From: Caulobacterales bacterium
Lineage (GTDB): Bacteria; Pseudomonadota; Alphaproteobacteria; Caulobacterales; Aquidulcibacteraceae
Assembly (NCBI GenBank): GCA_017303355.1
Contig: JAFLCU010000001.1
Location: 248,001-312,000, forward strand
Direction of reading: 5' to 3'
DNA length: 64,000 bases
The position numbers and the translations under genes were made by a program. Under the pieces are notes generated by a model. It saw only the letters and a program-made list of their open reading frames with translations, did no database searches and was not told the DNA's origin. Positions 1-7,896 of the stretch are shown here, piece by piece (the stretch's first letter is position 1; every line of letters begins with the position of its first letter).

Positions 1-2800
1 GCGTCACCACCTCGATCGGCAGGCCCAGGCCTTCCAGCTGCGGCCGCACCGCCGACGCGTCGCCCACAATCACCCAAACAAAGCGGGATGGATCGATCAC
101 GGCGCGCGCGGCGGCATCCATATCGGCGATGCTCATGACGCGATAACGCGGCGCGACGGCCTCCCAATAATTGTCCGGGCGATCATAGAGATCATTCGAA
201 CGTAACGCGCCCAGGATGGAGGCCGCCGTTTCGTAGGCGCCCGGCAATTGCCGGATATTGCCGTTGATCGTGCGCGTGTGCTCAGCGGCGCTGACGCCAT
301 TGGCGCCGTTGAAGGCGTTGATCTGTTCGATCAGCACGCGCACCGAGTCACCCGTGCGATCCGATTGCACCGGCGCGTTGATCAGATAGGGCACGCGCTC
401 TTCGCGGAAGCCGATCGTGCCGCTCAAGCCGTACGACCATCCGCGCCGCTCACGAATTTCGGTGTTGATTCGCGAGAGGAAGTTGTTGCCCAACACTTCG
501 TTGGCGGCGTTGAGCGCCAACATGTCGTCCGAACCGCGCGTCGGCAGCACCGCGCCCGCATAGATGATCGATTGTGGCGATTGCGGCCGGTCGACCAACA
601 CTATGCGCGATTGCGGCGCCGGAATTGCGGCGCTGAAATCCTTGCGCCCCACCGCGACACCGTCGGCGCCGCGCCACGAACCGAAGCGGGCCTGCAAGGC
701 GCGGCGCACGTCCGCGAGCGGACGATCGGAGACCACGAAGATCCGCGCCGTCTCTGGCCGCAGCCAGGTTTGATGGAAACGCACCATCGCATCGCGATCG
801 AGCGCGCCCACCGATTGCACCGAGCCGAGACCGGAGAGCGGGCGTCCGTACGGGTGGTTCGCGCCGTAAATCAGCGGCGGCAGCGCGCGTTGCGCCAGGC
901 CGTTGGGCTGCGTGCCCTCCGCCGCGACGAGCGCCAATTGCGCCTCGCGCAAACGCTCCACCTCTTCAGGCGTAAAGTCCGGCCGCATGACGATGTCGGC
1001 GAAGAGATCGAGCGAAAGCCCAAGGTTCGCCGAAAGCGTCGTGAGCGAAACCGTTGAGCGGTCGAGCGATCCGAACGCGGCGATGGCGGCGCCCAAGCGC
1101 TCCTGCTCCTCCGCGATCTGCATCGCGTCACGCCCGTTTGCGCCAGCCATTATCGCTGAAAGCATCAGCCGTTGCGTACCGAAAGCGCCTTGCGGATCGG
1201 CGGCGATGCCAGCGTCGAAATCGATCGCCATCAAAGTGACAGGGATCGCATCGCGATGCGCATAGACGATCTCGACGCCGTTCGAGAGCCGCGCGCGCTC
1301 CACGTTCGGGAAATCGAGATCAGCGATCTCACCCACGGGCGGCATCGGATCCCGCGGCTGCGCCGTCGCGGGCGACGGATCGGGCGCCGGGCGATTGGTC
1401 GCCACCGCTTCTTGATAAGGTTCGCGCGCGCCGGGATCGACACGCAGCGCATGCACCGGGCGCGTCAGCCATGTGCTCATCGCCGCGCGTACGCTGGCGG
1501 GAGTCGCTTCGCCATATTCAAGCAGATTGCGGCGGAAGAAGTCTGCATCGCCCGCCAGCACATGCCCGTTCGCGAGCGCCACCGTCTTGCCGCTGAAGCC
1601 GCCGACTTGCTCGATGTTGAACAGGCTGCCGAACACTTGCTGCGTCGCCACGCGCTGGATTTCCTCGGCGGTTGGGCCGTTGGCGACGTATTCGGCGATG
1701 ATCTCGTCGAGCCGGCGCGACACCGCGTCCACGTCCTCGCCGGGCTTCACATCCACCGTGACGAAGAACATCGAAATGCGCTGGAACGGCAGCACGCTGG
1801 AGCTGACCGAAACCGCGCTCTGCTCGTCGCGCACCAAGATGCGATCGAGACGTGAGCTGTTCAAGCCGCCCAGAACTTGCGCGGCGATGTCGAGGTCGAC
1901 CGTATCTTCATGCGCGATGCCCGGCACGACCCAGGTGCGATAGAGCCGCGTGTTCGACACGCGATCTTGCATTACATCATCGATCCGCGCCGAAAGCGTC
2001 GGCACGTCGGCCGCGGCGGGGATGTTGTCCGGACCGCGCGCGATCTGGCCGAAATAGCGCTCCACCAAGGGGCGCGCTTCCTCGGCGTTGATATCGCCCG
2101 CGAGCACCAGCACCGCATTGTTCGGCCCGTAATTTTCAAGGAACCACACGCGCATCGCTTCGACTGACGCTTCGTCTAGATCAGCCATCGAGCCGATCGT
2201 GGAATGGCGGTAGGGATGCCCCTCCGGGAAGAGACGCTCCAGGATGCGATAAAAAGTAAGACCATAGGGCTGGTTATCGCCCTGGCGCTTTTCATTCTGC
2301 ACGATGCCGCGTTGCGCATCGAGGCTGGTCTGCGTGAGCGCGCCGAGCAGATAGCCCATGCGCTCGCTTTCCAGATAGAGCACCCGCTCCAGCGCCGGCG
2401 TCGGCGCGGTTTGGAAATAATTGGTGCGGTCAAACCAGGTGGTGCCGTTCCAATTGGTGGCGCCCATGTCGCGCAGCGGCTCGATCAGATTCGGCACGTG
2501 CTCGGTGCCGTTGAAGAGCATGATGTGCTCGAAGAGGTGCGCGTACCCGGTCTGCCCCGCCGGCTCGTCCTTTGAGCCGACATTGTACCACGCGGCCACG
2601 GCCACGATCGGCGCCTTGCGATCCTCGTGCACCAGCACCGTCAGGCCATTGTCGAGCGTGAAGCGTTGGTAAGGTACGTCCACACCCGCGAGCAATTGCT
2701 CCACCGAGGCCGGCTGCTGGGCGTCGCCCGCCCCGCCCGCGCTCGCGCACCCCGCCAGCGCCAAGGCGCCCGCCACCAAACCGAAAATCGCCGCCCGCAT
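1..2800 (-). CDS. M16 family zinc metallopeptidase lipoprotein, C-terminus cut by window edge
   Basis: Reading leftwards from an ATG at 2800 the frame stays open to base 1, giving more than 930 residues, the usual size of tandem-domain M16 (pitrilysin/insulinase-like) peptidases. The N-terminus is a lipoprotein signal with lipobox LAGC (Cys18). The inverted zinc motif HxxEH is present as HLFEH at residues 88-92, inside the family-typical segment GYAHLFEHIMLFNG. The second half should be the catalytically inactive partner domain that closes the chamber. Likely a periplasmic, membrane-anchored peptidase acting on small proteins or peptides. The stop codon lies outside the window. No coupling to the neighbouring TPR gene, which is about 110 bases upstream. 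Confidence 0.93.
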   Translation of the reverse strand, partial: MRAAIFGLVAGALALAGCASAGGAGDAQQPASVEQLLAGVDVPYQRFTLDNGLTVLVHEDRKAPIVAVAAWYNVGSKDEPAGQTGYAHLFEHIMLFNGTEHVPNLIEPLRDMGATNWNGTTWFDRTNYFQTAPTPALERVLYLESERMGYLLGALTQTSLDAQRGIVQNEKRQGDNQPYGLTFYRILERLFPEGHPYRHSTIGSMADLDEASVEAMRVWFLENYGPNNAVLVLAGDINAEEARPLVERYFGQIARGPDNIPAAADVPTLSARIDDVMQDRVSNTRLYRTWVVPGIAHEDTVDLDIAAQVLGGLNSSRLDRILVRDEQSAVSVSSSVLPFQRISMFFVTVDVKPGEDVDAVSRRLDEIIAEYVANGPTAEEIQRVATQQVFGSLFNIEQVGGFSGKTVALANGHVLAGDADFFRRNLLEYGEATPASVRAAMSTWLTRPVHALRVDPGAREPYQEAVATNRPAPDPSPATAQPRDPMPPVGEIADLDFPNVERARLSNGVEIVYAHRDAIPVTLMAIDFDAGIAADPQGAFGTQRLMLSAIMAGANGRDAMQIAEEQERLGAAIAAFGSLDRSTVSLTTLSANLGLSLDLFADIVMRPDFTPEEVERLREAQLALVAAEGTQPNGLAQRALPPLIYGANHPYGRPLSGLGSVQSVGALDRDAMVRFHQTWLRPETARIFVVSDRPLADVRRALQARFGSWRGADGVAVGRKDFSAAIPAPQSRIVLVDRPQSPQSIIYAGAVLPTRGSDDMLALNAANEVLGNNFLSRINTEIRERRGWSYGLSGTIGFREERVPYLINAPVQSDRTGDSVRVLIEQINAFNGANGVSAAEHTRTINGNIRQLPGAYETAASILGALRSNDLYDRPDNYWEAVAPRYRVMSIADMDAAARAVIDPSRFVWVIVGDASAVRPQLEGLGLPIEVVT

Positions 2801-2907
2801 GTCCCTGCTCCGCTCAAGTGGCGCTAGGCAAGCGGAGGCGGATGGTAATGTCTAGCGCCATTCGCCCGTGTTCGACGAAGCGAGGCGAAATCGCGATGCA
2901 AGGCGCT

Positions 2908-3843
2908 CTATCGCAAACCCGCCGCCTCCAGAGCGCGGACACGCTCACTCGCGAGCGTGCGGGCGCGCGCGATATCCGCATCCCCCTCTTCGACCCGACC
3001 AAGATGCACCAGAACGACGCCGTGCCCATAGCGTGCGGACGCGAGGTGCTCGTTGCGCTCCAACGCACGCGCAAAGTCGGCGCGCGCCGAATCCAGATCA
3101 CCACGGATGAATTTCAAGAACCCACGCGCGACAAGCGCCTCCGGATTGCCTTCTGTATTGCGAACAATCCGATTGCAGATCGAAAGCGCCAGTTCCAACT
3201 CGATGTGCGCGGCGGCGCGGGATTCACATCGCCCTATACTGTAATCGTCCCCCGCGACTCTGCGCTCCGCTAGAGTCTGAGCCCGATCGTATTCTCTCAT
3301 CGCAGCCAAATAGTCGCCGCGTGCGAAGGCAAGACGCCCGAGCCCGCCATGCGTGCGCGGCTGCCGAGGCAAGAGACCATCAATATAGGTATAGTCCGCC
3401 AACGCCGCGTCGTAGCGCTGCAAATAAATAAGCATCCCGGCTCGCTGGAAGTAGGGTTCTGCTTGATACCGATCTTCAGCGATCCAATCAGCATAGGCCT
3501 GTAGCGCGACATCGAAGGCGCTCGCCGCGCCGACTTCATCACCAGCCTGCCTGTACGCAATCGCCCGCCAATAATGCACGAGCGCGCGGTCCGGCGCGTC
3601 TGGCTCCGCGCTGAGGAGGCCCTCACAGCCAAGCAACACCTCTTCGTGGGTAAAGCGGCGTGCGTAATTTGAGCACCGCGCCCAATCTCCAGTCGGTTCG
3701 GCTTCCAGCGCGCCGAAGGAATAGTCTCGCGGCGAAATACGCGGCGTCACCGCGCCTGGCTCAAACGGCGGGATGACGGTGAATTGCGCGAAAGCAGGCG
3801 CTGGAACGCAAGCTAAGATAAGTGCGGCGATAACGGCGCGCAT
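2908..3843 (-). CDS. Secreted tetratricopeptide-repeat protein
   Basis: 311 residues. The start at 3843 is chosen because it gives a clean signal peptide (MRAVIAALILACVPAPAFAQ) and sits behind a GGGGGAGAG Shine-Dalgarno; an in-frame start 16 codons upstream would spoil the signal. After cleavage the protein contains repeated helical pairs with TPR-like spacing (segments around LVHYWRAIAYRQAGD, PYFQRAGMLIYLQRYD, LGRLAFARGDYLAAM, LVARGFLKFIRGD, ASARYGHGVVLVHLGR). Predicted periplasmic scaffold. No enzymatic domain seen and the partner is unknown. Confidence 0.8.
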   Translation of the reverse strand: MRAVIAALILACVPAPAFAQFTVIPPFEPGAVTPRISPRDYSFGALEAEPTGDWARCSNYARRFTHEEVLLGCEGLLSAEPDAPDRALVHYWRAIAYRQAGDEVGAASAFDVALQAYADWIAEDRYQAEPYFQRAGMLIYLQRYDAALADYTYIDGLLPRQPRTHGGLGRLAFARGDYLAAMREYDRAQTLAERRVAGDDYSIGRCESRAAAHIELELALSICNRIVRNTEGNPEALVARGFLKFIRGDLDSARADFARALERNEHLASARYGHGVVLVHLGRVEEGDADIARARTLASERVRALEAAGLR

Positions 3844-3901
3844 AAGCTCTCTCCCCCCACAGGCAACCTGCAGCAAAACCAAGGCCTCCACAACCCGAGC
3901 G

Positions 3902-3928
3902 TTCAGCTTGGATTCAGGTGCGGTTCAG
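3902..3928 (+). promoter_or_regulatory. Three TTCAG direct repeats at 11-bp spacing, candidate response-regulator site
   Basis: TTCAG occurs at 3902, 3913 and 3924, exactly one helical turn (11 bp) apart, 36-62 bases upstream of the start of the small secreted protein at 3964. Such phased direct repeats are the layout bound by OmpR/PhoB-type response regulators. A 13-base core, CAGGTGCGGTTCA at 3915-3927, recurs with one change (CAGGCGCGGTTCA) at 5608-5620 upstream of the lipoprotein gene that starts at 5501. Binding protein unknown. Confidence 0.45.
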
Positions 3929-3963
3929 ATGGCGGAGTGCACCGTTATTATGGGAGCAAAGCC

Positions 3964-4410
3964 ATGTTTCAGAAATTCACCGCATTGCTGGCGGCGCTGG
4001 CGTTCGCGCTGACTACGTTCGCGCCCGTCGCCGCCGAGGCCCGTGATCGCCGCGACGGCTATTACGACCGCCATTATGACGGCTATTACGACCGCCGCCA
4101 TCGCCGCCATCGCGACAATGACGATGACGCCGCCGTCGCCGGGGTTGTCGGCCTCGTGCTGGGCGTGGCCCTGGGCGCCGCGCTCAGCGAACCGCGCCAG
4201 GCGCCGCCGCAACGCGCGCAATGCTACGATAATTACCAACGCTGCGACGGGCCGCCGCCGGGATATTACGACCAGGGCTATTACGATGACGGCTACGGCC
4301 TCGAAGGCGGCTACGATCCGCGCTACGACGATCGCCGGCGGCAAACCTGCCAGCTGCGCCGCTGGGATGATTACGCACAGCGTTACGTGATCGACGTCGT
4401 GCCCTGCTGA
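3964..4410 (+). CDS. Small secreted Tyr/Asp/Arg-rich protein with glycine-zipper segment
   Basis: 148 residues. Start at 3964 (GGAGC upstream) gives a signal peptide ending near AAEA. The mature part begins with a charged, Tyr-rich stretch with repeated DGYYDR/HYDGYYDRRH units, then a hydrophobic Ala/Val/Gly segment (AVAGVVGLVLGVALGAAL) like the glycine-zipper motifs of outer-membrane-associated proteins, then a second Tyr/Gly/Asp-rich region. Four Cys residues in the last half could form two disulfides in the periplasm. Function unknown. The antisense frame over the gene is also open but has no ribosome site and mirrors the repeats. Confidence 0.75.
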   Translation: MFQKFTALLAALAFALTTFAPVAAEARDRRDGYYDRHYDGYYDRRHRRHRDNDDDAAVAGVVGLVLGVALGAALSEPRQAPPQRAQCYDNYQRCDGPPPGYYDQGYYDDGYGLEGGYDPRYDDRRRQTCQLRRWDDYAQRYVIDVVPC

Positions 4411-4490
4411 TGCGTGTTTGATGCGTCACGGCGCCCGCCCTGTCGGCGCCGGACGCAGATGCGCGCATTAAATCGCGCGCGGTTCCGCGC

Positions 4491-4503
4491 TATAGTGATC
4501 GCA
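4491..4503 (+). promoter_or_regulatory. TATAGT -10 element placed for a leaderless transcript
   Basis: TATAGT at 4491-4496 ends six bases before the ATG at 4503, so transcription starting about seven bases downstream would begin at or beside the start codon. There is no Shine-Dalgarno between them. The -35 region is weak. Leaderless mRNAs are common in Caulobacter-like alphaproteobacteria. Confidence 0.5.
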
Positions 4504-4925
4504 TGCGGTATGTGTGCGATGCGCCGGGCGGCGCGACCTGGTTCAGATTTGAGACCGAAGCCGAGGCCGAGGCTGAGGCGGCGTTGATGCATCACGCCGT
4601 CGATAAATATTTCCGCCGCTATATGGCCGCCGCGCGCGAGAGCTATCGTGCGCCGAAGAGTGCGGCCAGCTTTGAGCAAGATATCGGCCTGAATGATCAC
4701 ATCGCCCGCGCGATGCCGATGTTCCTTACTCTTCGCGCCGATGACGGCGCCGGCCTCGCCACCGCGATGCTGCCGCCGCAAGCGCGCCGCCAAGCGGACT
4801 TTCGCATCCTCATCGTCGGACAAGAAAACGCCGACCCGTACCTGACGCACGGATCGGCGATTGAAGCGCTCGCGCGGCATTTCAAAATCGAACTGCCGCG
4901 CGAGCAATGTTATCCGTACGCCTGA
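4503..4925 (+). CDS. Conserved-looking hypothetical protein, probably leaderless
   Basis: 140 residues, cytoplasmic (no signal or membrane segment). An Glu/Ala run (EAEAEAEAA) near residues 20-28 is followed by a mixed alpha/beta sequence ending HFKIELPREQCYPYA. I do not recognise a family. The start is chosen because a TATAGT element sits directly upstream and no ribosome site is present. It ends three bases before the stop of the convergent lipoprotein gene. Confidence 0.6.
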   Translation: MRYVCDAPGGATWFRFETEAEAEAEAALMHHAVDKYFRRYMAAARESYRAPKSAASFEQDIGLNDHIARAMPMFLTLRADDGAGLATAMLPPQARRQADFRILIVGQENADPYLTHGSAIEALARHFKIELPREQCYPYA

Positions 4926-4928
4926 TGC

Positions 4929-5501
4929 CTATTTCGGCGCCTCAGCAGCGCCCGGAACTTGCGTCAGCGCGCGCGAGCCGACGAAGCACGGCGCGACCGT
5001 GCAGTTTTGCAGCAGCGTGCGCACCATGTATTGGCCATCGGCCGGAGCGGTGAACTGCACCACCGGATAATCATCCGGCAGCATGTCCGACGCGACGACG
5101 CCGCCTGTGCTCATGCTGATCAGCTCGATATCGACATTGGTGCAATCGCCGTCGCACGCGCCGACGAACATATAGGGCTGGTTGGCGGTGAGATCGATCA
5201 GCCAGCGATTGTCGGTGCTGGGCTCCAGCGCATGAATCTGATCGGTGGTGCCTTCAACCACGCTCATGCCGGCGGCGAAGTTTTGCGCGATGGCGTCGAG
5301 CTGTTCGCCGATATTGGCGACGAGCTGGGTGCGCGTGGCGTCGTCGATCTGGGCGCGTTGCGCGGCGGTTTCCGGGCGCGCCTGCGTCGACGGCGCCTGC
5401 GCGCCTTCTTGCACTTGCGGCAGAGCCGGGCCGCCGCCCTGCTGGTTACATGCGGCCAGCGCCATGATTGCCGCGGCCGCGACCACAAAATTCCGGATCA
5501 T
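4929..5501 (-). CDS. Hypothetical lipoprotein
   Basis: 190 residues with a classic lipoprotein signal: hydrophobic stretch followed by lipobox LAAC (Cys18), then a Gln/Gly/Pro-rich linker. A GGAGGG Shine-Dalgarno precedes the ATG. The C-terminal two thirds look like a beta-rich domain with paired cysteines (GACDGDC and NCTVAPC), suggesting disulfides in the periplasm. No family recognised. The upstream region carries a copy of the CAGGYGCGGTTCA motif at 5608-5620. Confidence 0.75.
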   Translation of the reverse strand: MIRNFVVAAAAIMALAACNQQGGGPALPQVQEGAQAPSTQARPETAAQRAQIDDATRTQLVANIGEQLDAIAQNFAAGMSVVEGTTDQIHALEPSTDNRWLIDLTANQPYMFVGACDGDCTNVDIELISMSTGGVVASDMLPDDYPVVQFTAPADGQYMVRTLLQNCTVAPCFVGSRALTQVPGAAEAPK

Positions 5502-5822
5502 GCTTTCCCTCCAAATCGTCCCGCGCGACCCCTAGCCTGGGGCGGCGCGCATTGTCCACGGCATGTTCATGGGATGGAACCGATTTCACGGTCTGTGACG
5601 CGGGTTACAGGCGCGGTTCATGCAAACAGCACGTATGCTTGTCTCTTGCGCTGACGACGCCGGCGAGACGCCGGCGGTCCAAGAAGATTGCGCCCGAGGC
5701 GCTTGGCCGTTGATCATGGGGAGCGCGGCGGAGCCGCGCGCTCCAACCTGTAAACAGGCAGCACTTTTGGCCGCTGCTTGCTTCTGCAAGAGCGGTTGAA
5801 GACGTTCGGCGCTGTGGTGATG
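5502..5822. other. 321-base intergenic region with palindromic GC-rich repeats and a regulatory-like motif
   Basis: No gene is supported here. Contents: CAGGCGCGGTTCA at 5608-5620 (see 3902-3928); GACGCCGGCG repeated directly at 5656-5665 and 5667-5676, each containing a self-complementary CGCCGGCG; and a hairpin at 5720-5744 (GGAGCGCGGC, loop, GCCGCGCGCTCC, with a bulge). The latter two resemble small dispersed intergenic palindromes of GC-rich alphaproteobacteria. The hairpin lies beyond the end of the gene at 5823 and could act in transcription termination for it. Confidence 0.5.
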
Positions 5823-6515
5823 TCAGCTCGTATCGGGCAGAGTCGCCACGGGGTGCAGCAGGTTGCGCGCGGCGTTGTAGGAACCGTGCGCGGCTTTGGC
5901 GCAAAGGTCCGGCGGCACGTGCGGCGAATCCCAGGGGCGGCCGAGCGCGAGCTTCACGGCGAGACGCGGGAAGCGTTTGAGTTTGCGCGCCAGGCGCAGG
6001 ATGGCGCGGCGCGGTTGTTTCAACAGGTGCTGGAGCGCCAGGATGCGGCGCGCGTAGCGTTTGTGCGGCGGCGTCGGTTCGCGCGCGCTTTTCAGCCGCG
6101 CGATCAGCGACGAGCGGTAGTGTGCGCGGCGGATTTCGGCGACGCTGGTCGGCGCGCCGAGCAAGGTGATGCGGGCTGGGTGTTGCTTGGGCTTGGGCCA
6201 GAGCTTGAAGGGATAGGTGCGTTTGCGCTGCTTGGGTTCGGCCGGCGCCGGCGGCTCTTTCTTCTTCGCGAACGGATCGCGCTTTTTCGGCGGCATCAAG
6301 GTGAGGCGATCGACTTCCATCACCAGCACTTTGCGCACGAAGCTTTCGAGGGCTGCGATCCAGTGTTGCAGACGCGGGATCTGACTCTTGCAAAGCCCGA
6401 GTGCGGCGATGTCGGCGGCCGTGCCCATGACGAAGCACATACGCACGAACATGGCGCGCGCGGCGCGCCAAAGCTCGGCGGTGGGGTCGGTGCAAGCAGC
6501 GGGGGTGAAAATCAT
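5823..6515 (-). CDS. Basic hypothetical protein with Lys/Pro-rich linker
   Basis: 230 residues starting at ATG 6515. The N-terminal ~75 residues are a helical domain (AELWRAARAMFVRMCFVMGTAADIAALGLC), followed by a strongly basic Pro/Lys linker (KKRDPFAKKKEPPAPAEP) and a basic C-terminal helical region. No signal peptide or catalytic motif. The basic linker hints at nucleic-acid or membrane-surface contact, but the function is unknown. The opposite strand is also open over the same interval, as is common in this GC-rich DNA; the strand choice rests on composition and the start, so it is less certain than its neighbours. Confidence 0.55.
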   Translation of the reverse strand: MIFTPAACTDPTAELWRAARAMFVRMCFVMGTAADIAALGLCKSQIPRLQHWIAALESFVRKVLVMEVDRLTLMPPKKRDPFAKKKEPPAPAEPKQRKRTYPFKLWPKPKQHPARITLLGAPTSVAEIRRAHYRSSLIARLKSAREPTPPHKRYARRILALQHLLKQPRRAILRLARKLKRFPRLAVKLALGRPWDSPHVPPDLCAKAAHGSYNAARNLLHPVATLPDTS

Positions 6516-6668
6516 GCGCGCATTGTACGCGCGTTTTGGCGGGGGCGGATAAGATCGAGTCTATCCTCCTATTTCGCGCAGCCAATCGACTGAAATCAGA
6601 CGCCAATCGAGCGCGCGCTTCGCCCTTTGCCCTTATGGGCTCGGGCTCGCGGGCGTCCGCACTCCAAC

Positions 6669-7028
6669 TCAGGAGCGTTTGCGAACACGCACGCCGTCGC
6701 CATCGTCGGTAACGAATGCGCCAGTCTCCAGATCATCGCCGTGCGCGGCGACAAGTTCCACGGCACGCGTCGCTTGCGCATCGCCACGTGCGTGGCGCAG
6801 CCGCAAAACGCCCGCGCCGCTGACGCCATCTCGAAACACAAGTACGCCGAAATCGGTATCGATAGTCACAAGCGCGCGGCCTTCGCTCACCGCAATGGCC
6901 CGAATGGCGGGATCGCCGGGGTCGAAGCCGCGCTCGGCCAAGGCCACGACATCGTGGCCTCCCGCGCGCAACCGCTCCGTGACGGCGCGCGCGACACAGC
7001 TATCGACGAGGAGCTTCCGCTTCTTCAC
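6669..7028 (-). CDS. DUF5615 PIN-like toxin
   Basis: 119 residues starting with GTG at 7028. It matches the DUF5615 layout: N-terminal LLVDSCVA with the first acidic residue of a PIN-like nuclease site, a GHDVVALAERGFDPGD segment, and VTIDTDFG carrying the central acidic pair. These Asp residues would bind a divalent metal and cut RNA. The gene overlaps the 3' end of the upstream DUF433 gene by 29 bases, the usual antitoxin-toxin order for this pair. The C-terminal VRVRKRS tail is basic. Whether it is an active toxin cannot be judged from sequence. Confidence 0.8.
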   Translation of the reverse strand: MKKRKLLVDSCVARAVTERLRAGGHDVVALAERGFDPGDPAIRAIAVSEGRALVTIDTDFGVLVFRDGVSGAGVLRLRHARGDAQATRAVELVAAHGDDLETGAFVTDDGDGVRVRKRS

Positions 7029-7272
7029 TGGCCGCCCCTACAGCCGCGCCGGACATACGTGTCATGCCGGAAAGCTTGCCGGCATAGAGCAGCGCCGCCT
7101 TGATGTCGTCCGGTTCGAGGAACGGAAATTGCGCCAGTAACTCGGCCTCGGCCATGCCCGCGCCGAGATAACCAAGCAAATGCTCCACCGCGAACCGCTG
7201 TCCGCGAATGATCGGCTTGCCGCCAAAAATGGCGGGGTCCGAGGTGATGCGCGAGAGGAGCGGGTTGGTCAT
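7000..7272 (-). CDS. DUF433 antitoxin
   Basis: 90 residues. The family signature is clear: ITSDPAIFGGKPIIRGQRFAVEHLLGYLGAGMAEAELLAQFPFLEPDDIKAAL, a MerR-like/helix-turn-helix antitoxin. Paired with the overlapping DUF5615 toxin gene downstream. The C-terminal ~20 residues (GAAVGAASEEAEAPRR) are encoded in the overlap and may be the toxin-neutralising tail. Likely represses its own promoter (see the direct repeat at 7277-7299). Confidence 0.85.
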   Translation of the reverse strand: MTNPLLSRITSDPAIFGGKPIIRGQRFAVEHLLGYLGAGMAEAELLAQFPFLEPDDIKAALLYAGKLSGMTRMSGAAVGAASEEAEAPRR

Positions 7273-7276
7273 CTAG

Positions 7277-7299
7277 GACATCCTATAGCACAGACATCC
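7277..7299 (-). promoter_or_regulatory. Toxin-antitoxin promoter with GACATCC direct repeat
   Basis: GACATCC occurs at 7277-7283 and again at 7293-7299, 16 bp apart, flanking CTATAG at 7284-7289, which read on the minus strand is a good -10 (TATAGG) 11 bases before the DUF433 start. The arrangement suits autorepression by the antitoxin and a very short or leaderless 5' end. Confidence 0.45.
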
Positions 7300-7368
7300 A
7301 ATTTCCGCACACAGTATTCCAGGCTCATCGCTACGCGACGCTCTTGGAATGACGAATGCCTTTTCCGC

Positions 7369-7896
7369 TTAGGCGGACGCTCGCGAGCGGATCGTCTCGA
7401 CTGCGCTGGCGATGTCGGCGAAGCCGTGTTCGGCGGATAAGCGCTTCACGCCCGCGAGGCTCAATGATTTTCCTGGCGGCAATAGCGATGCGGGCGCGAC
7501 GAAGAAGCGCCACTGCGCCGGCTCGCGATGATCGGCGTCCGCACTGGTCACGGGATGATACGCGAAGACATAGATCTCCGCGTTACGGCCCGGCTCCGCG
7601 ATCCAAATCGAACCCTCCCAGCGGCCCGTCCGTTCCGCGATATCGAAGCTCGGCTTGCTCGGCGCGCTATCGGGATTGTGCCACGATTGCTTGGCGGCCG
7701 ATTGCTTGACCTCCAAGCGCGCGCCGTCCCTGTGCACGAAATCGCAACTCGCGTAATCGGCGGCGCACCAGGTCCATTCCGCCGCCAAGGCCTCGGCGAG
7801 CATGGCTTCCACGAGTATCGAGCGCAGGACGTTGGTGACGAGCGGTTTGCCAAAGGCGGCCTGCTGCGCCCTGGCGACAATTTCCGCGCGCCCCAT
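7369..7896 (-). CDS. Protein with PD-(D/E)XK nuclease-like motif, coupled to lepA
   Basis: 175 residues. The ATG at 7896 overlaps the lepA stop by one base (TGATG), so this start is preferred over a longer frame that would run into lepA. The segment DYASCDFVHRDGARLEVKQSAAKQSW contains a D-x(n)-ExK arrangement (CDF ... LEVKQ) typical of PD-(D/E)XK restriction-like nucleases, followed by WEGSIWIAEPGRNAEIYVFAYH. No signal peptide. Role unknown; the nuclease assignment rests on the motif and predicted fold only. Similar short coupled proteins of unknown function are found in other genomes as solitary genes, so the link to EF4 may just be transcriptional. Confidence 0.6.
   Translation of the reverse strand: MGRAEIVARAQQAAFGKPLVTNVLRSILVEAMLAEALAAEWTWCAADYASCDFVHRDGARLEVKQSAAKQSWHNPDSAPSKPSFDIAERTGRWEGSIWIAEPGRNAEIYVFAYHPVTSADADHREPAQWRFFVAPASLLPPGKSLSLAGVKRLSAEHGFADIASAVETIRSRASA

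Noticed and set aside
248..1057. 269-residue plus-strand frame at the left edge
   Set aside because: Antisense of the M16 peptidase, whose minus-strand frame is continuous from 2800 to the edge with HxxEH.
3925..4344. 139-residue minus-strand frame rich in Val/Ile/Ala over the Tyr-rich secreted protein
   Set aside because: Its hydrophobic look is the reverse complement of Tyr/Asp codons and it has no ribosome site; the plus-strand gene has signal and Shine-Dalgarno.
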